Of a DNA stretch of 64,000 nt, positions 35,226-43,608 are shown piece by piece; positions within the stretch are counted from its first letter, which is position 1, and every line of letters begins with the position of its first letter. Under the pieces are notes generated by a model. It made no database searches. It had not been told where the DNA came from and saw nothing but the letters and a program-made list of their open reading frames with translations. The position numbers and the translations under genes are program-made. The stretch is from positions 2,232,001 through 2,296,000 of the forward strand of contig NZ_CP178208.1 in assembly GCF_047219225.1 (NCBI RefSeq). Reading direction: 5' to 3'. Source of the DNA: IMCC45349 sp047219225. Its GTDB lineage: Bacteria > Bacteroidota > Bacteroidia > Flavobacteriales > Flavobacteriaceae.

Positions 35226-35900
35226 TTATCCTATTTGATGTGAATTTGTATCCTTTAGGTTTTTAATTAAATAATAGGTAAGCGATAAAAAGACACCAAA
35301 ACTTAAGGTAAATGCCCAAGCTTCAAAATGCGTATTTGGTTTTATTATAATGTCAATTATTTCATTAATTAACAGCTGTGGATGTTGTATAATATCCCAA
35401 GAATTAAAACGTAAAAAACGTCCTAAATACATGCCAAAACCTGTTAAAAAGAAAACACTAATTAGTACAGGTTTTATAAGATTGCTTTTTAGATTTTTCT
35501 TTAAAATATTTTCAAAATCCATAATACTTAAAAAGAATAGTATTAAACCGTTTAAAGCAAAAGAAGTAACTACAAGCACATCTAACCATAACATTTGAGT
35601 TTTACCCAATCTAAGATGCAATAAATCGGTAACAATGTAAGGAGCATTTGGTAAAAATAGTAGCCAAACTACAAACCAAAAAAGGAGAATGAATTTATTG
35701 ACTTTGCCCTTGGAGGCAATATAAGTTGTAATAGCATATGGTATAACAGCAAGAAATAGGTTCCAAACCAAGAATAGATAAAAGAATGATTGGTTAAGTT
35801 TTATACGTAAGGACAATAAAACTACACTTAATGTTAATGATAAAAAAAGTAAACCTAATATTTGAAATCTATTTATAATAAGGGTTGTTAATGCGTTCAT
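35226..35900 (-). CDS. DUF1361 family membrane protein
   Basis: The 224-residue protein has seven or so transmembrane helices and DUF1361 landmarks: FLVWNLFLAVIPYAITTY, LLFLPNAPYIVTDLLHL (the conserved PNAPYxxTDLxHL block) and GRFLRFNSWDI. The role of the family is unknown. It overlaps the DUF2809 gene by four bases, so they form an operon. Confidence 0.9.
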   Translation of the reverse strand: MNALTTLIINRFQILGLLFLSLTLSVVLLSLRIKLNQSFFYLFLVWNLFLAVIPYAITTYIASKGKVNKFILLFWFVVWLLFLPNAPYIVTDLLHLRLGKTQMLWLDVLVVTSFALNGLILFFLSIMDFENILKKNLKSNLIKPVLISVFFLTGFGMYLGRFLRFNSWDIIQHPQLLINEIIDIIIKPNTHFEAWAFTLSFGVFLSLTYYLIKNLKDTNSHQIG

Positions 35901-36274
35901 ATTATTCGTTCTTTTTCTATTAATAAAATGGTTAATACACCTAATGTGTATGCAATTATGTCTTCAAAATGATATGTGCTGCCTAAAATTAGTTTAGCTA
36001 TTGTACTGTTTTCTAAGTTTAAATACGCTAACAGGTTGAAGTATTGTAGTACCTCAATAACATATGCTATAATAAGTACGAAAGTTGCTACTGTAAAGGT
36101 TTTTGCTTTAACAAAACTTTTAATAAAACAGTATAATAAAATCACTACTAAGTAGTCTCCAAATGTATGTCGTATAAAACCTGATTTTAAAAAGTAGGCA
36201 ATTAGTGCTTCAATTATTAATAACAGTATAAATAGCACAAAATATGTTTTGTTGTATGTGAGTGATTTTACCAT
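35897..36274 (-). CDS. DUF2809 family membrane protein
   Basis: The 125-residue protein has four transmembrane helices and resembles DUF2809: FIRHTFGDYLVVILLYCFIKSF near the middle and GSTYHFEDIIAYTLGVL at the end, where the acidic residues in membrane helices are conserved. No function is known. It overlaps both neighbours by a few bases (36268-36274 and 35897-35900). Confidence 0.82.
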   Translation of the reverse strand: MVKSLTYNKTYFVLFILLLIIEALIAYFLKSGFIRHTFGDYLVVILLYCFIKSFVKAKTFTVATFVLIIAYVIEVLQYFNLLAYLNLENSTIAKLILGSTYHFEDIIAYTLGVLTILLIEKERII

Positions 36275-36564
36275 TTGTTAAATTGAAATACGATGAGGAT
36301 ATAAATAAATGCAATAGGAATATTTACTAATAATATTCCTGCTGATGCAGCTAATTGTTTGCGATATTTTTCTTTAATAAATGCTGCGATTATGAGGCTT
36401 AAAAAAAGAATTGCGTTGATAAAGAATGCGGCAATGGTATAATATAAGCCAATAATCATAATACCTATTTCATCTTTTAAATAAATGTGTAGTATGAGAA
36501 TAATTGTGCCTATTATAAAGCTAACAATGGCTGTTACTTTTCCAGAATTTATAAATGTGTTCAT
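36268..36564 (-). CDS. Small membrane protein, unknown function
   Basis: The 98-residue protein is three hydrophobic segments with little else (VTAIVSFIIGTIILILHIYL, GLYYTIAAFFINAILFLSLIIAAF, GILLVNIPIAFIYILIVF). It is the first gene of the three-gene membrane operon with DUF2809 and DUF1361 and overlaps the next gene by seven bases. No family was recognised. Confidence 0.72.
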   Translation of the reverse strand: MNTFINSGKVTAIVSFIIGTIILILHIYLKDEIGIMIIGLYYTIAAFFINAILFLSLIIAAFIKEKYRKQLAASAGILLVNIPIAFIYILIVFQFNKW

Positions 36565-36589
36565 ATGTTTATTAAATTAAAAAGTAAAT

Positions 36590-36614
36590 CCTCGTTCTCG
36601 TTATAAGAACGAGG
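36590..36614 (-). terminator. Hairpin after creD
   Basis: CCTCGTTCT (36590-36598) and AGAACGAGG (36606-36614) form a nine-base perfect stem. On the minus strand it is followed by ATTTACTTTTT, a moderate T-run, so it likely ends the creD transcript. Confidence 0.7.
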
Positions 36615-36646
36615 AAGTACTAACGCTAAATGAATAACTAACTAAA

Positions 36647-38029
36647 CTAACCGTTGTTCCAGTCTATTTTTCTTGATACAAACATGACTGTTGCTAATAT
36701 TAAGAATAGACCAATACTGCCTACTATTAGCGCATAATTTTCTAACTGAATAATCACATATATAAACGCATATAATGCTGTAAGAGATATCGCAATAAAT
36801 AACGGAAACTTGAATGTTTTTAGTATAGACTTAGAGTATAATGTTATTAATAATATTACTGATACTCCAGCAATAAGGTAGGCTTTTAAAAAGTTACTGT
36901 GCTCAGATATAGATACTAATAAAGTATAAAACATAGTTAGTGCTAAGCCTATCATTAAATATTGGAATGGATGAATGTTTATTTTGCTCATGGTTTGTAT
37001 AAGAAAGAAGACTAAAAAAGTAAGGCCAATAACTAAAAATCCGTATTTAGCTGAACGTTCACTTTTTTGGTATTCATCAACCATGACCATAAATTTTGTT
37101 CCAAACGCAAACTGATTTAAATTAGGAATGGTGTTTAAATATTGCTGTGAAAATGGTCTGTTTATATGTAATACTTTCCAGTTTGCTTTAAACCCTTCTT
37201 TAGTAATTTCTTTGGTTTCATCATCAGGTAAAAAATTACCTGTAAAACTTGGATCTGCCCAATTGGATGTCATTTGCATGGTAGTAGTTTTTCCAATTGG
37301 AACTACACGAATCATTTCACTACCATTAAATGCAATATTAAAATCGAAGTTAATGGCTTCATTTTTTGGAACATCACTTGTTTTTATAAAGTTAGACTCC
37401 AACTCATCCAAGTAGCTACTTTTATTATTAAAATTTGTATCGAATGAATAATTGTTTTTATTCATATTTATATTGACTTCGCTCTTTATACCTTTTAAGT
37501 TTGAGGTTTGCACGAGTATGGTAGCTTTGTCCCAAATAATATCTTCTTCTTTTATGTCTTTAGCACTAAGTTGAGGTATGCTATACTTACCAGAAAAAGC
37601 CATTTTAGTTGTAAACACTGCGGATTCAAAGTTGCCACGTTTAAGCGTTTTAGAATCTACTGTACTATTTGTATTTAGCATCTCAGGAAATATATAAGCA
37701 TAATTAGTATGTGTTTGCGTCTCTATGAAATAGGTTTTTGTTTTTTCGTCGTAGGTTTTCTTTTCAGAATAAGTTTTATAAGGCAATTTTAATATAGGAC
37801 CATAAACTAATACATCATTTCCCCATTTTTCGTTAATCTCTTTAACTACATCTTGTTGCCTCATTGCACGTTCGGTAATAAGACTATTAATGTATGATAA
37901 TGGAATTAATAGAATAATGGTTAAAAGTCCTACCATAAGCATACGAGCTGTGATTGAAGTTTTTACCCAATGCCCAAATTTGTTTTTGTTTTGTTGAGGT
38001 TGCTGATTTTGATTTTCGATGATTTCCAT
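36647..38029 (-). CDS. creD: Inner-membrane protein CreD
   Basis: The 460-residue protein has an N-terminal transmembrane helix (ITARMLMVGLLTIILLIPLSYI), a large extracytoplasmic beta-rich domain (about 55-330) containing the CreD blocks RAMRQQDVVKEINEKWG and KWGxxxxVYGPILKLPYKT, and five or six C-terminal helices. In E. coli CreD belongs to the CreBC regulon and protects the envelope. Here it follows a Coq4-like gene by 10 bases in a different regulatory context. Confidence 0.93.
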   Translation of the reverse strand: MEIIENQNQQPQQNKNKFGHWVKTSITARMLMVGLLTIILLIPLSYINSLITERAMRQQDVVKEINEKWGNDVLVYGPILKLPYKTYSEKKTYDEKTKTYFIETQTHTNYAYIFPEMLNTNSTVDSKTLKRGNFESAVFTTKMAFSGKYSIPQLSAKDIKEEDIIWDKATILVQTSNLKGIKSEVNINMNKNNYSFDTNFNNKSSYLDELESNFIKTSDVPKNEAINFDFNIAFNGSEMIRVVPIGKTTTMQMTSNWADPSFTGNFLPDDETKEITKEGFKANWKVLHINRPFSQQYLNTIPNLNQFAFGTKFMVMVDEYQKSERSAKYGFLVIGLTFLVFFLIQTMSKINIHPFQYLMIGLALTMFYTLLVSISEHSNFLKAYLIAGVSVILLITLYSKSILKTFKFPLFIAISLTALYAFIYVIIQLENYALIVGSIGLFLILATVMFVSRKIDWNNG

Positions 38030-38039
38030 AAGATACAGT

Positions 38040-38534
38040 TTAAGCGGTTTTACATTCTATATTTATTAATTGTTTTTTATTGAAAATTGCAGTTCTAAAG
38101 TCTGTAATAGATATTTTTAAAAGCTTTTTGTAATCATAATGATGAAAAGGATTTGCATTTTTTCCTAAGCAATATGATTTGTAGTAATATTTATAGTAAT
38201 CTGGAAGAATAAGCAAGCCTAAAATCATTGCTCCATATAGGTATGGACTGCGTTTTCCATTGCCAAAACATAAGCATTGTAATGCAATTTCATCTTCAAC
38301 ATTTGTTCCATAACCTGTAATTACATGATACGCATCATGACGCTCCACTTTTGGTAGTAATTCAAAATCATTATCCTTTAAAAATGTTCCTAAACGAAAT
38401 CCGATGCTGTGTGTAGGCAATTGTAATAAATCATTTGTAGTTAATCCCCAGGCTTTATTTTTTTTAAATAAAGACGTATAAATCTTTTGTGATTTATTAA
38501 AAAGCCATTTTATAAGTTGTTTTCTATATTCCAT
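38040..38534 (-). CDS. Coq4-like protein
   Basis: The 164-residue protein carries the complete Coq4 zinc motif HDxxH-x11-E as HDAYHVITGYGTNVEDE (H66, D67, H70, E82), preceded by a Coq4-like RLGTFLKDNDFELLP block. Coq4 proteins act in ubiquinone biosynthesis, but flavobacteria use menaquinone, so a ubiquinone role is unlikely and the function here is open. It is upstream of creD on one transcript and downstream of an operator-like repeat embedded in a promoter. No membrane helix other than LYGAMILGLLILPDYY is visible. Confidence 0.72.
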   Translation of the reverse strand: MEYRKQLIKWLFNKSQKIYTSLFKKNKAWGLTTNDLLQLPTHSIGFRLGTFLKDNDFELLPKVERHDAYHVITGYGTNVEDEIALQCLCFGNGKRSPYLYGAMILGLLILPDYYKYYYKSYCLGKNANPFHHYDYKKLLKISITDFRTAIFNKKQLINIECKTA

Positions 38535-38558
38535 AAAGTACTTTGTTTTTCAAAGTTA
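38535..38558 (-). promoter_or_regulatory. Promoter with embedded inverted-repeat operator, copy 2
   Basis: On the minus strand the site reads TAACTTTG, five A, CAAAGTACTTT, directly followed by the ATG of the Coq4-like gene. TAACTTTG matches the -7 consensus, and ACTTTG/CAAAGT are inverted arms around A5. The same layout occurs at 39814-39837 with five T as spacer. A winged-helix regulator gene (38574-38867) lies next to it and is the natural candidate to bind. Confidence 0.65.
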
Positions 38559-38573
38559 AAATGTAAAAAAATA

Positions 38574-38867
38574 TTACGTCTTATTTATTATACGTTCTAA
38601 AGCCTTGATATGGTTTTCGAATTCTTTTTTTCCTAAAGGAGTAGTACTATATTTTGTATTAGGTTTACGACCAATAAACTGTTTTTCAATTTTAATATAT
38701 TCTACTTTTTCAAGAGCTTTTAAGTGACTAGCTAAATTACCGTCAGTAACATCTAAGAGTTCCTTTAGCATATTAAAATCGGCATACTCGTTTACCATAA
38801 GTATTGACATAATACCTAAACGTATGCGATGATCAAAAGCTTTATTTATGTTTGCGATTAAACTCAT
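38574..38867 (-). CDS. Winged-helix transcriptional regulator (HTH_27-like)
   Basis: The 97-residue protein is a compact MarR/ArsR-like winged helix: FDHRIRLGIMSILMVNEYADFNMLKELL, the recognition helix TDGNLASHLKALEKVEYI, a wing GRKPNTKYSTTPLGKKEFENH and a short C-terminal helix. No metal-binding cysteines are present, so a metal-sensing ArsR role is unlikely. It sits between two copies of an operator-like inverted repeat and downstream of two membrane protein genes, which suggests autoregulation of the module. Confidence 0.88.
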   Translation of the reverse strand: MSLIANINKAFDHRIRLGIMSILMVNEYADFNMLKELLDVTDGNLASHLKALEKVEYIKIEKQFIGRKPNTKYSTTPLGKKEFENHIKALERIINKT

Positions 38868-38883
38868 TAATAATTTAATATAA

Positions 38884-39189
38884 CTAGTTTCCTGCTATTG
38901 GTGAGCCAAATATACCAACTCCCATTTCTGCCCACAATAAAAGTAGTAGAAGAAAGAGTAAAATAATTATAACAGTTCTATATTTTAAGTTTTTTATTTT
39001 ATTAAATACAAAGTTAATTATTAATGCAGTTACTAAAAGTATGCCTCCAGCAATCACATAATCCATTAGTGTCCAATTTACACTTTCACTTATTTGTGAT
39101 GCAATAAATGGAATCATTAAAATTGAGAATACAATTATAAATATGATTTTTAAAACCTTAAACTTCATAATGTTTATATTGTTAATCAA
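38884..39189 (-). CDS. Small membrane protein, unknown function
   Basis: The 101-residue protein has three transmembrane helices (VLKIIFIIVFSILMIPFIA, VIAGGILLVTALIINFVF, TVIIILLFLLLLLLWAEMGVGIFG). It starts directly at the stop of the 206-residue membrane protein and is followed by the regulator gene after 16 bases, so it belongs to the regulated module. No family name can be given. Confidence 0.75.
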   Translation of the reverse strand: MINNINIMKFKVLKIIFIIVFSILMIPFIASQISESVNWTLMDYVIAGGILLVTALIINFVFNKIKNLKYRTVIIILLFLLLLLLWAEMGVGIFGSPIAGN

Positions 39190-39810
39190 TTATCTGTCAT
39201 ATTTAAAATGCATCCAAGCACCGTAAATAATATGACATACTCCAAAGCCTAAAGCCCAAAAGAAAAGCCCGAATCCTAAGTTCCAAACAGATAATAGTCC
39301 AATTAATATGAGAGTAATACCTAAATAACGAATGCCTCCAAGTGTATATTTGCTTGCATTAACACATGCTAATCCATAAAACACCAAAGTTAATGGAGCA
39401 ATAAAAACAAAACTCTCTTTTTCTATTAATGCAAGAATAAAAAAGCCACCAGTAGCCAATGGGATCGCAAAGTTTATTAGTAATCGTTTACTTGATGCAT
39501 CCCACATTTTTTCATTATTTTTTTTCGCTTTTTTCCAACTAAGAATAATGCCTGTAAGTATTGATAAAATTACCACTCCAAAGGCTATTGCAAATAACTG
39601 AATCATTTCTAGCTCATATAATACTATGGTTGTATAATCATCACCAATGTTTTGTGTTACATATATAATATTATAAGCTAGATAAGCACCAATAAGAGCA
39701 TATATACCTGCTAATACTCCAGATAAACCACTAAGTGATAGAAATCGAGATGATTTGTTCATCAAATTTTTTATTTCTGCTAAGTCGTCTATATATTTTT
39801 TATTCTCCAT
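39190..39810 (-). CDS. Membrane protein, first gene of the regulated module
   Basis: The 206-residue protein has six transmembrane helices after a short cytoplasmic N-terminus (KYIDDLAEIKNLMNKSSRFLSLSGLSGVLAG, a motif common in flavobacterial membrane proteins next to such regulators). A KKAKKNNEKMWDASSKR loop is strongly basic. The function is unknown. Its promoter at 39814-39859 carries the inverted-repeat operator, and it heads the run of membrane genes and regulator. Confidence 0.78.
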   Translation of the reverse strand: MENKKYIDDLAEIKNLMNKSSRFLSLSGLSGVLAGIYALIGAYLAYNIIYVTQNIGDDYTTIVLYELEMIQLFAIAFGVVILSILTGIILSWKKAKKNNEKMWDASSKRLLINFAIPLATGGFFILALIEKESFVFIAPLTLVFYGLACVNASKYTLGGIRYLGITLILIGLLSVWNLGFGLFFWALGFGVCHIIYGAWMHFKYDR

Positions 39811-39813
39811 AGT

Positions 39814-39859
39814 AAAGTACTTTGAAAAACAAAGTTATGTAATTTTAATGAATTTGCAA
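39814..39859 (-). promoter_or_regulatory. Promoter with embedded inverted-repeat operator, copy 1
   Basis: On the minus strand TTG (39859-39857), a 19-base spacer and TAACTTTG (39837-39830) make a full -33/-7 promoter. The -7 box is part of the inverted repeat ACTTTG, five T, CAAAGTACTTT (39835-39814), almost the same as the site at 38535-38558. Confidence 0.75.
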
Positions 39860-39871
39860 TTAAAGTTTTCT

Positions 39872-39879
39872 TAATTTTG
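39872..39879 (+). promoter_or_regulatory. -7 box for the DUF1801 gene
   Basis: TAATTTTG, four bases before the ATG at 39884, giving a near-leaderless start. A TTG at 39854-39856 is 15 bases upstream (short spacing) and abuts the -33 of the divergent module promoter. Confidence 0.4.
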
Positions 39880-39883
39880 AAAT

Positions 39884-40261
39884 ATGAGACCTATAGATGA
39901 ATATTTTATTAACCAAAAAGAGCCATACCAATCTATAATGCTGTATGTACGTAGCTTTATATTAAATGCGCTTCCAGAAGTAGAGGAGAAGTATAGTTAT
40001 AAAATTCCGTTTTATAATTGTCATAACAAACCTATGGTTTATCTCAATATTTTAAAGGGAAGAGATTATGTTGATATTGCTTTTGTACAAGGCATTTTGC
40101 TTGAAAAGGATTTTCCTATTCTTAAAAACGATAATAAGCGCAAACAAGTAAGATCTATTCAATTAAAATCTATAGAAGATTTAGACCAAGAAAACTTTGT
40201 TGAATTACTGCACGCAGCTTCAAAATCGTTAAGTAAGAGTAAAAAAGCTTGGTTTATATAG
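39884..40261 (+). CDS. DUF1801 domain protein
   Basis: The 125-residue protein has the DUF1801 (YdhG-like) fold: YQSIMLYVRSFILNALPEVEEKYSYKIPFYNCHNKPMVYLNI and YVDIAFVQGILL. These small proteins have an unknown role; some are fused to DNA-binding domains. It stands alone, divergent from the regulated membrane module and convergent with kdsA. Confidence 0.85.
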   Translation: MRPIDEYFINQKEPYQSIMLYVRSFILNALPEVEEKYSYKIPFYNCHNKPMVYLNILKGRDYVDIAFVQGILLEKDFPILKNDNKRKQVRSIQLKSIEDLDQENFVELLHAASKSLSKSKKAWFI

Positions 40262-40284
40262 CTAGTAGTATTAAGACTTTATTA

Positions 40285-41103
40285 CTAAAGTGCATTAATA
40301 GTTTTTCTAATAGCTACTAGGTTTGTAAGTAAGCCTTCTAGATAATCTAAATGAAGCATATTAGCCCCATCACTTTTTGCATTTGCAGGATCAAAATGAG
40401 TTTCAATAAATAGACCATCGACATTATTAACAACTCCAGCTCTAGCAATAGTTTCAATCATGTCAGGACGACCTCCAGTAACACCACTTGACTGATTTGG
40501 TTGTTGTAAAGAGTGTGTTACATCTAATACAGTTGGAGCAAATTGACGCATGGTAGGAATGCCTCTAAAATCTACAATCATATCTTGATATCCAAACATA
40601 GTACCTCTATCGGTAATCCACGCTTTATCACTTCCCGAGTCTTTTACTTTTTGTACTGCATGTTGCATCGCTTCAGGGCTCATAAACTGGCCTTTTTTAA
40701 GGTTTACAACTTTTCCTGTTTTAGCAGCAGCTACTACAAGCTCAGTTTGTCTAACCAAAAACGCAGGTATTTGTAATACATCTACATATTGTGCTGCTAA
40801 TGCTGCGTCTGATGCTTCATGTATATCTGTAACTGTAGGAACATCAAATGTATCTGATACTTTTTTAAGAATTTTAAGTGCTTTTTCATCACCAATTCCT
40901 GTAAAACTATCAATTCTACTTCTATTTGCTTTTCTGAAGCTACCTTTAAAAACGTAAGGGATTTCTAATTTATCAGTAATAGAAATAACTTTTTCAGCTA
41001 TACGTAAAGCCATATCTTCACTTTCTATAGCACAAGGTCCTGCAAGAAGAAAGAAGTTGTCTGAATTGGCGTGTTTTATTTTAGGAATTTGATTAAGATT
41101 CAT
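40285..41103 (-). CDS. kdsA: 3-deoxy-8-phosphooctulonate (KDO-8P) synthase
   Basis: The 272-residue enzyme condenses PEP with arabinose-5-phosphate for the KDO of lipopolysaccharide. Family blocks are FFLLAGPCAIESEDMA, YVFKGSFRKANRSR, DVLQIPAFLVRQTELVVAAAKTGKVVNLKKGQFM and FAPTVLDVTHSLQQPNQSSG. The metal-site cysteine of class II enzymes is present (GPCAIES), though Asn/Cys status was not aligned. A -7 box TATATTTG lies at 41130-41123 (minus). The presence fits a Gram-negative outer membrane with LPS. Confidence 0.96.
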   Translation of the reverse strand: MNLNQIPKIKHANSDNFFLLAGPCAIESEDMALRIAEKVISITDKLEIPYVFKGSFRKANRSRIDSFTGIGDEKALKILKKVSDTFDVPTVTDIHEASDAALAAQYVDVLQIPAFLVRQTELVVAAAKTGKVVNLKKGQFMSPEAMQHAVQKVKDSGSDKAWITDRGTMFGYQDMIVDFRGIPTMRQFAPTVLDVTHSLQQPNQSSGVTGGRPDMIETIARAGVVNNVDGLFIETHFDPANAKSDGANMLHLDYLEGLLTNLVAIRKTINAL

Positions 41104-41122
41104 GAACTTAAAATTTAAGCCA

Positions 41123-41130
41123 CAAATATA
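41123..41130 (-). promoter_or_regulatory. -7 box for kdsA
   Basis: TATATTTG on the minus strand, 19 bases before the kdsA ATG. No TTG is found at the -33 distance. Confidence 0.4.
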
Positions 41131-41136
41131 ATCAAA

Positions 41137-41499
41137 TTAAAAGGTCTGTTTTAAACTATTTCGAATAATCCAAAGTGACATTAAAAAATTTAGCAAAACA
41201 ACAAAGCCACTATAGATAATCACACCTTTTGCAATTTGAATTGAAGGTACATTAAGTAAATTAGAAAAGTAACCAAGAATTAAATAGGACGATAAACAAA
41301 CAAAAGTAATTCCCAAAGTAAAGTTTAATTGTTTGTTAGGTTTTATAAGTTGCCATAAAAAAGGGATCCCAAATAATAAAATAGGATAAGCTGTTAATCC
41401 TTCACTTCTATTTACATTAGTAAACCAATAGGCAACAATTGCAATAAAATAGAGATAAGGAATGTGGTTCGCATACTTGTTTAAAAATTTCATCTGCAT
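41137..41499 (-). CDS. Small membrane protein, unknown function
   Basis: The 120-residue protein has four transmembrane helices (YLYFIAIVAYWFTN, PILLFGIPFLWQLI, TLGITFVCLSSYLILGYF, GVIIYSGFVVLLNFLMSLWII). No family was recognised. The start could be the ATG at 41499 or two codons later at 41493. It lies upstream of kdsA on the same strand but kdsA has its own -7 box in the 33-base gap. Confidence 0.68.
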   Translation of the reverse strand: MQMKFLNKYANHIPYLYFIAIVAYWFTNVNRSEGLTAYPILLFGIPFLWQLIKPNKQLNFTLGITFVCLSSYLILGYFSNLLNVPSIQIAKGVIIYSGFVVLLNFLMSLWIIRNSLKQTF

Positions 41500-41695
41500 G
41501 ATTTTTTGGGTTATTGTCAGATGTAATTTTCCATTACTTTTTTATGCGGTTGGTAGTTTATAATGGACTATTACTGTTAATCGTTTAATAAATAACGTAA
41601 TAATTTTGAGCTTATTTTTGATACTCTTCAGAATAACAAAACTTTAACAAAATCATTTAAAGTGTTTTTAAAGCCTAAATTCTTAAAATTAAACG

Positions 41696-41703
41696 TACCT
41701 TTG
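41696..41703 (+). promoter_or_regulatory. -7 box for typA
   Basis: TACCTTTG fits TAnnTTTG and lies 20 bases before the ATG. The 220-base region between typA and the small membrane gene otherwise holds no recognisable feature. Confidence 0.5.
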
Positions 41704-41723
41704 CACGCTTAAAATATTCAGGT

Positions 41724-43523
41724 ATGACTAATATTAAAAATATCGCAATTATTGCACACGTAGATCATGGTAAAACTACTTTGGTAGATAAAATCATGTA
41801 CCATTGTCAACTGTTTCGTGAAAACGAAAATACAGGAGACCTAATTCTAGATAATAACGATTTAGAAAGAGAACGTGGAATTACAATTACTTCCAAAAAC
41901 GTATCAGTTACTTATAAGGATACAAAAATCAATATTATTGACACTCCTGGTCACGCCGATTTTGGAGGAGAAGTAGAGCGTGTTCTTAATATGGCAGATG
42001 GTGTTTTACTATTAGTAGATGCTTTTGAAGGCCCAATGCCACAAACACGTTTTGTATTACAAAAAGCGATTAGTTTAGGCTTAAAACCTTGTGTGGTTGT
42101 AAATAAAGTTGATAAAGAAAACTGTACTCCTGATGAGGTGCATGAAGCTGTTTTTGATTTAATGTTTGAATTAGGAGCAGAAGAATGGCAGTTAGATTTT
42201 CCAACGGTTTATGGTTCGGCTAAGAACAATTGGATGAGTGAAGATTGGAAAAATGAAACTGATAGCATTGAACCATTATTAGAAATGGTGTTAGATCATA
42301 TTCCTTCTCCTAAAGTTGAAGAGGGAACAACACAAATGTTAATCACATCTTTAGATTATTCATCTTTTACAGGAAGAATTGCAATTGGACGTTTACAACG
42401 TGGTGAGTTAAAAGCTGGAATGCAAGTATCTCTTGTAAAGAGAGATGGTAGCATAGTGAAATCTAAGATTAAGGAATTACATACGTTTGAAGGATTAGGT
42501 CGTAAAAAAGTAGATGAAGTATTCGCAGGAGATATATGTGCTATTGTTGGACTTGAAGGTTTTGAAATTGGAGATACTATTGCAGATTTAGAGAACCCTG
42601 AAGGATTACAAACTATTGCTATTGATGAGCCAACAATGAGTATGTTATTTACAATTAACGATTCACCTTTCTTTGGAAAAGATGGAAAGTTTGTAACATC
42701 AAGACATATAAAAGAGCGTTTAACTAAAGAGCTTGAGAAAAACTTAGCATTAAGAGTTCAAGAAACTGATAGTGCAGATAAGTTTATGGTGTTTGGTAGA
42801 GGTGTATTGCATTTATCTGTTCTTATTGAAACAATGCGTCGTGAAGGATACGAATTACAAATTGGTCAGCCACAAGTTATCATTAAAGAAATTGATGGTG
42901 TTAAATGTGAGCCAGTTGAAGAAATGACTATTGATTTACCAGAAACAGTTTCAGGTAAAGCAGTAGAAATGGTAACGATGCGTAAAGGAGAGCTTTTAAG
43001 TATGGAAGCTAAAGGAGATAGAATGGTTTGTGAGTTTTTAGTGCCTTCAAGAGGAATTATTGGTTTACGTAATCAACTACTAACAGCAACTGCTGGTGAA
43101 GCAATTATGGCACACCGTTTTAAAGAGTATCAGCCATTAAAAGGAGGTATTCCAGAACGTCAAAATGGATCTTTAGTGTCTATGGAAAAAGGAACAGCTA
43201 TTCCTTATTCTATTGATAAATTACAAGAAAGAGGTAAGTTTTTTATTGATCCAGGAGAAGAAATTTATGAAGGTCAAGTAATTGGAGAAAACTCTCGTGG
43301 TGATGATATGGTTGTTAATGTTACGAAAACTAAAAAGTTAAGTAACGTACGTAGTGCTGGAGCTGATGATAAAGCTAAAATTGTACCAGCTATTAAGTTT
43401 TCGTTAGAAGAAGCTTTAGAATATATTCAAAAAGATGAATATGTTGAAGTAACACCAAACTTTTTACGTTTACGTAAGGTGTTATTAAAAGAAGTTGACA
43501 GAAAAAGAAGTAAGGCTATATAA
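41724..43523 (+). CDS. typA: Translational GTPase TypA/BipA
   Basis: The 599-residue GTPase has G1 AHVDHGKT (11-18), the switch block RERGITITSKNVSVTY, G3 DTPGHADFGGEVERVL, G4 NKVDKE, then EF-G-like domains II, III and V and the BipA-specific C-terminal domain. It associates with ribosomes under stress and in assembly. It has the usual full length and is followed by a terminator. Confidence 0.97.
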   Translation: MTNIKNIAIIAHVDHGKTTLVDKIMYHCQLFRENENTGDLILDNNDLERERGITITSKNVSVTYKDTKINIIDTPGHADFGGEVERVLNMADGVLLLVDAFEGPMPQTRFVLQKAISLGLKPCVVVNKVDKENCTPDEVHEAVFDLMFELGAEEWQLDFPTVYGSAKNNWMSEDWKNETDSIEPLLEMVLDHIPSPKVEEGTTQMLITSLDYSSFTGRIAIGRLQRGELKAGMQVSLVKRDGSIVKSKIKELHTFEGLGRKKVDEVFAGDICAIVGLEGFEIGDTIADLENPEGLQTIAIDEPTMSMLFTINDSPFFGKDGKFVTSRHIKERLTKELEKNLALRVQETDSADKFMVFGRGVLHLSVLIETMRREGYELQIGQPQVIIKEIDGVKCEPVEEMTIDLPETVSGKAVEMVTMRKGELLSMEAKGDRMVCEFLVPSRGIIGLRNQLLTATAGEAIMAHRFKEYQPLKGGIPERQNGSLVSMEKGTAIPYSIDKLQERGKFFIDPGEEIYEGQVIGENSRGDDMVVNVTKTKKLSNVRSAGADDKAKIVPAIKFSLEEALEYIQKDEYVEVTPNFLRLRKVLLKEVDRKRSKAI

Positions 43524-43550
43524 TAATTGGTGTAAAACCAATACATTTAA

Positions 43551-43582
43551 AGAGAAAATCAATTTTGATTTTCTCTTTTTTT
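43551..43582 (+). terminator. Terminator after typA
   Basis: AGAGAAAATCAA (43551-43562) and TTGATTTTCTCT (43565-43576) are perfect complements, followed by further T bases. The inner A-T pairs probably open into a larger loop. Confidence 0.85.
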
Positions 43583-43608
43583 ATGAAAATTAAAATTTAA
43601 AATAAACT

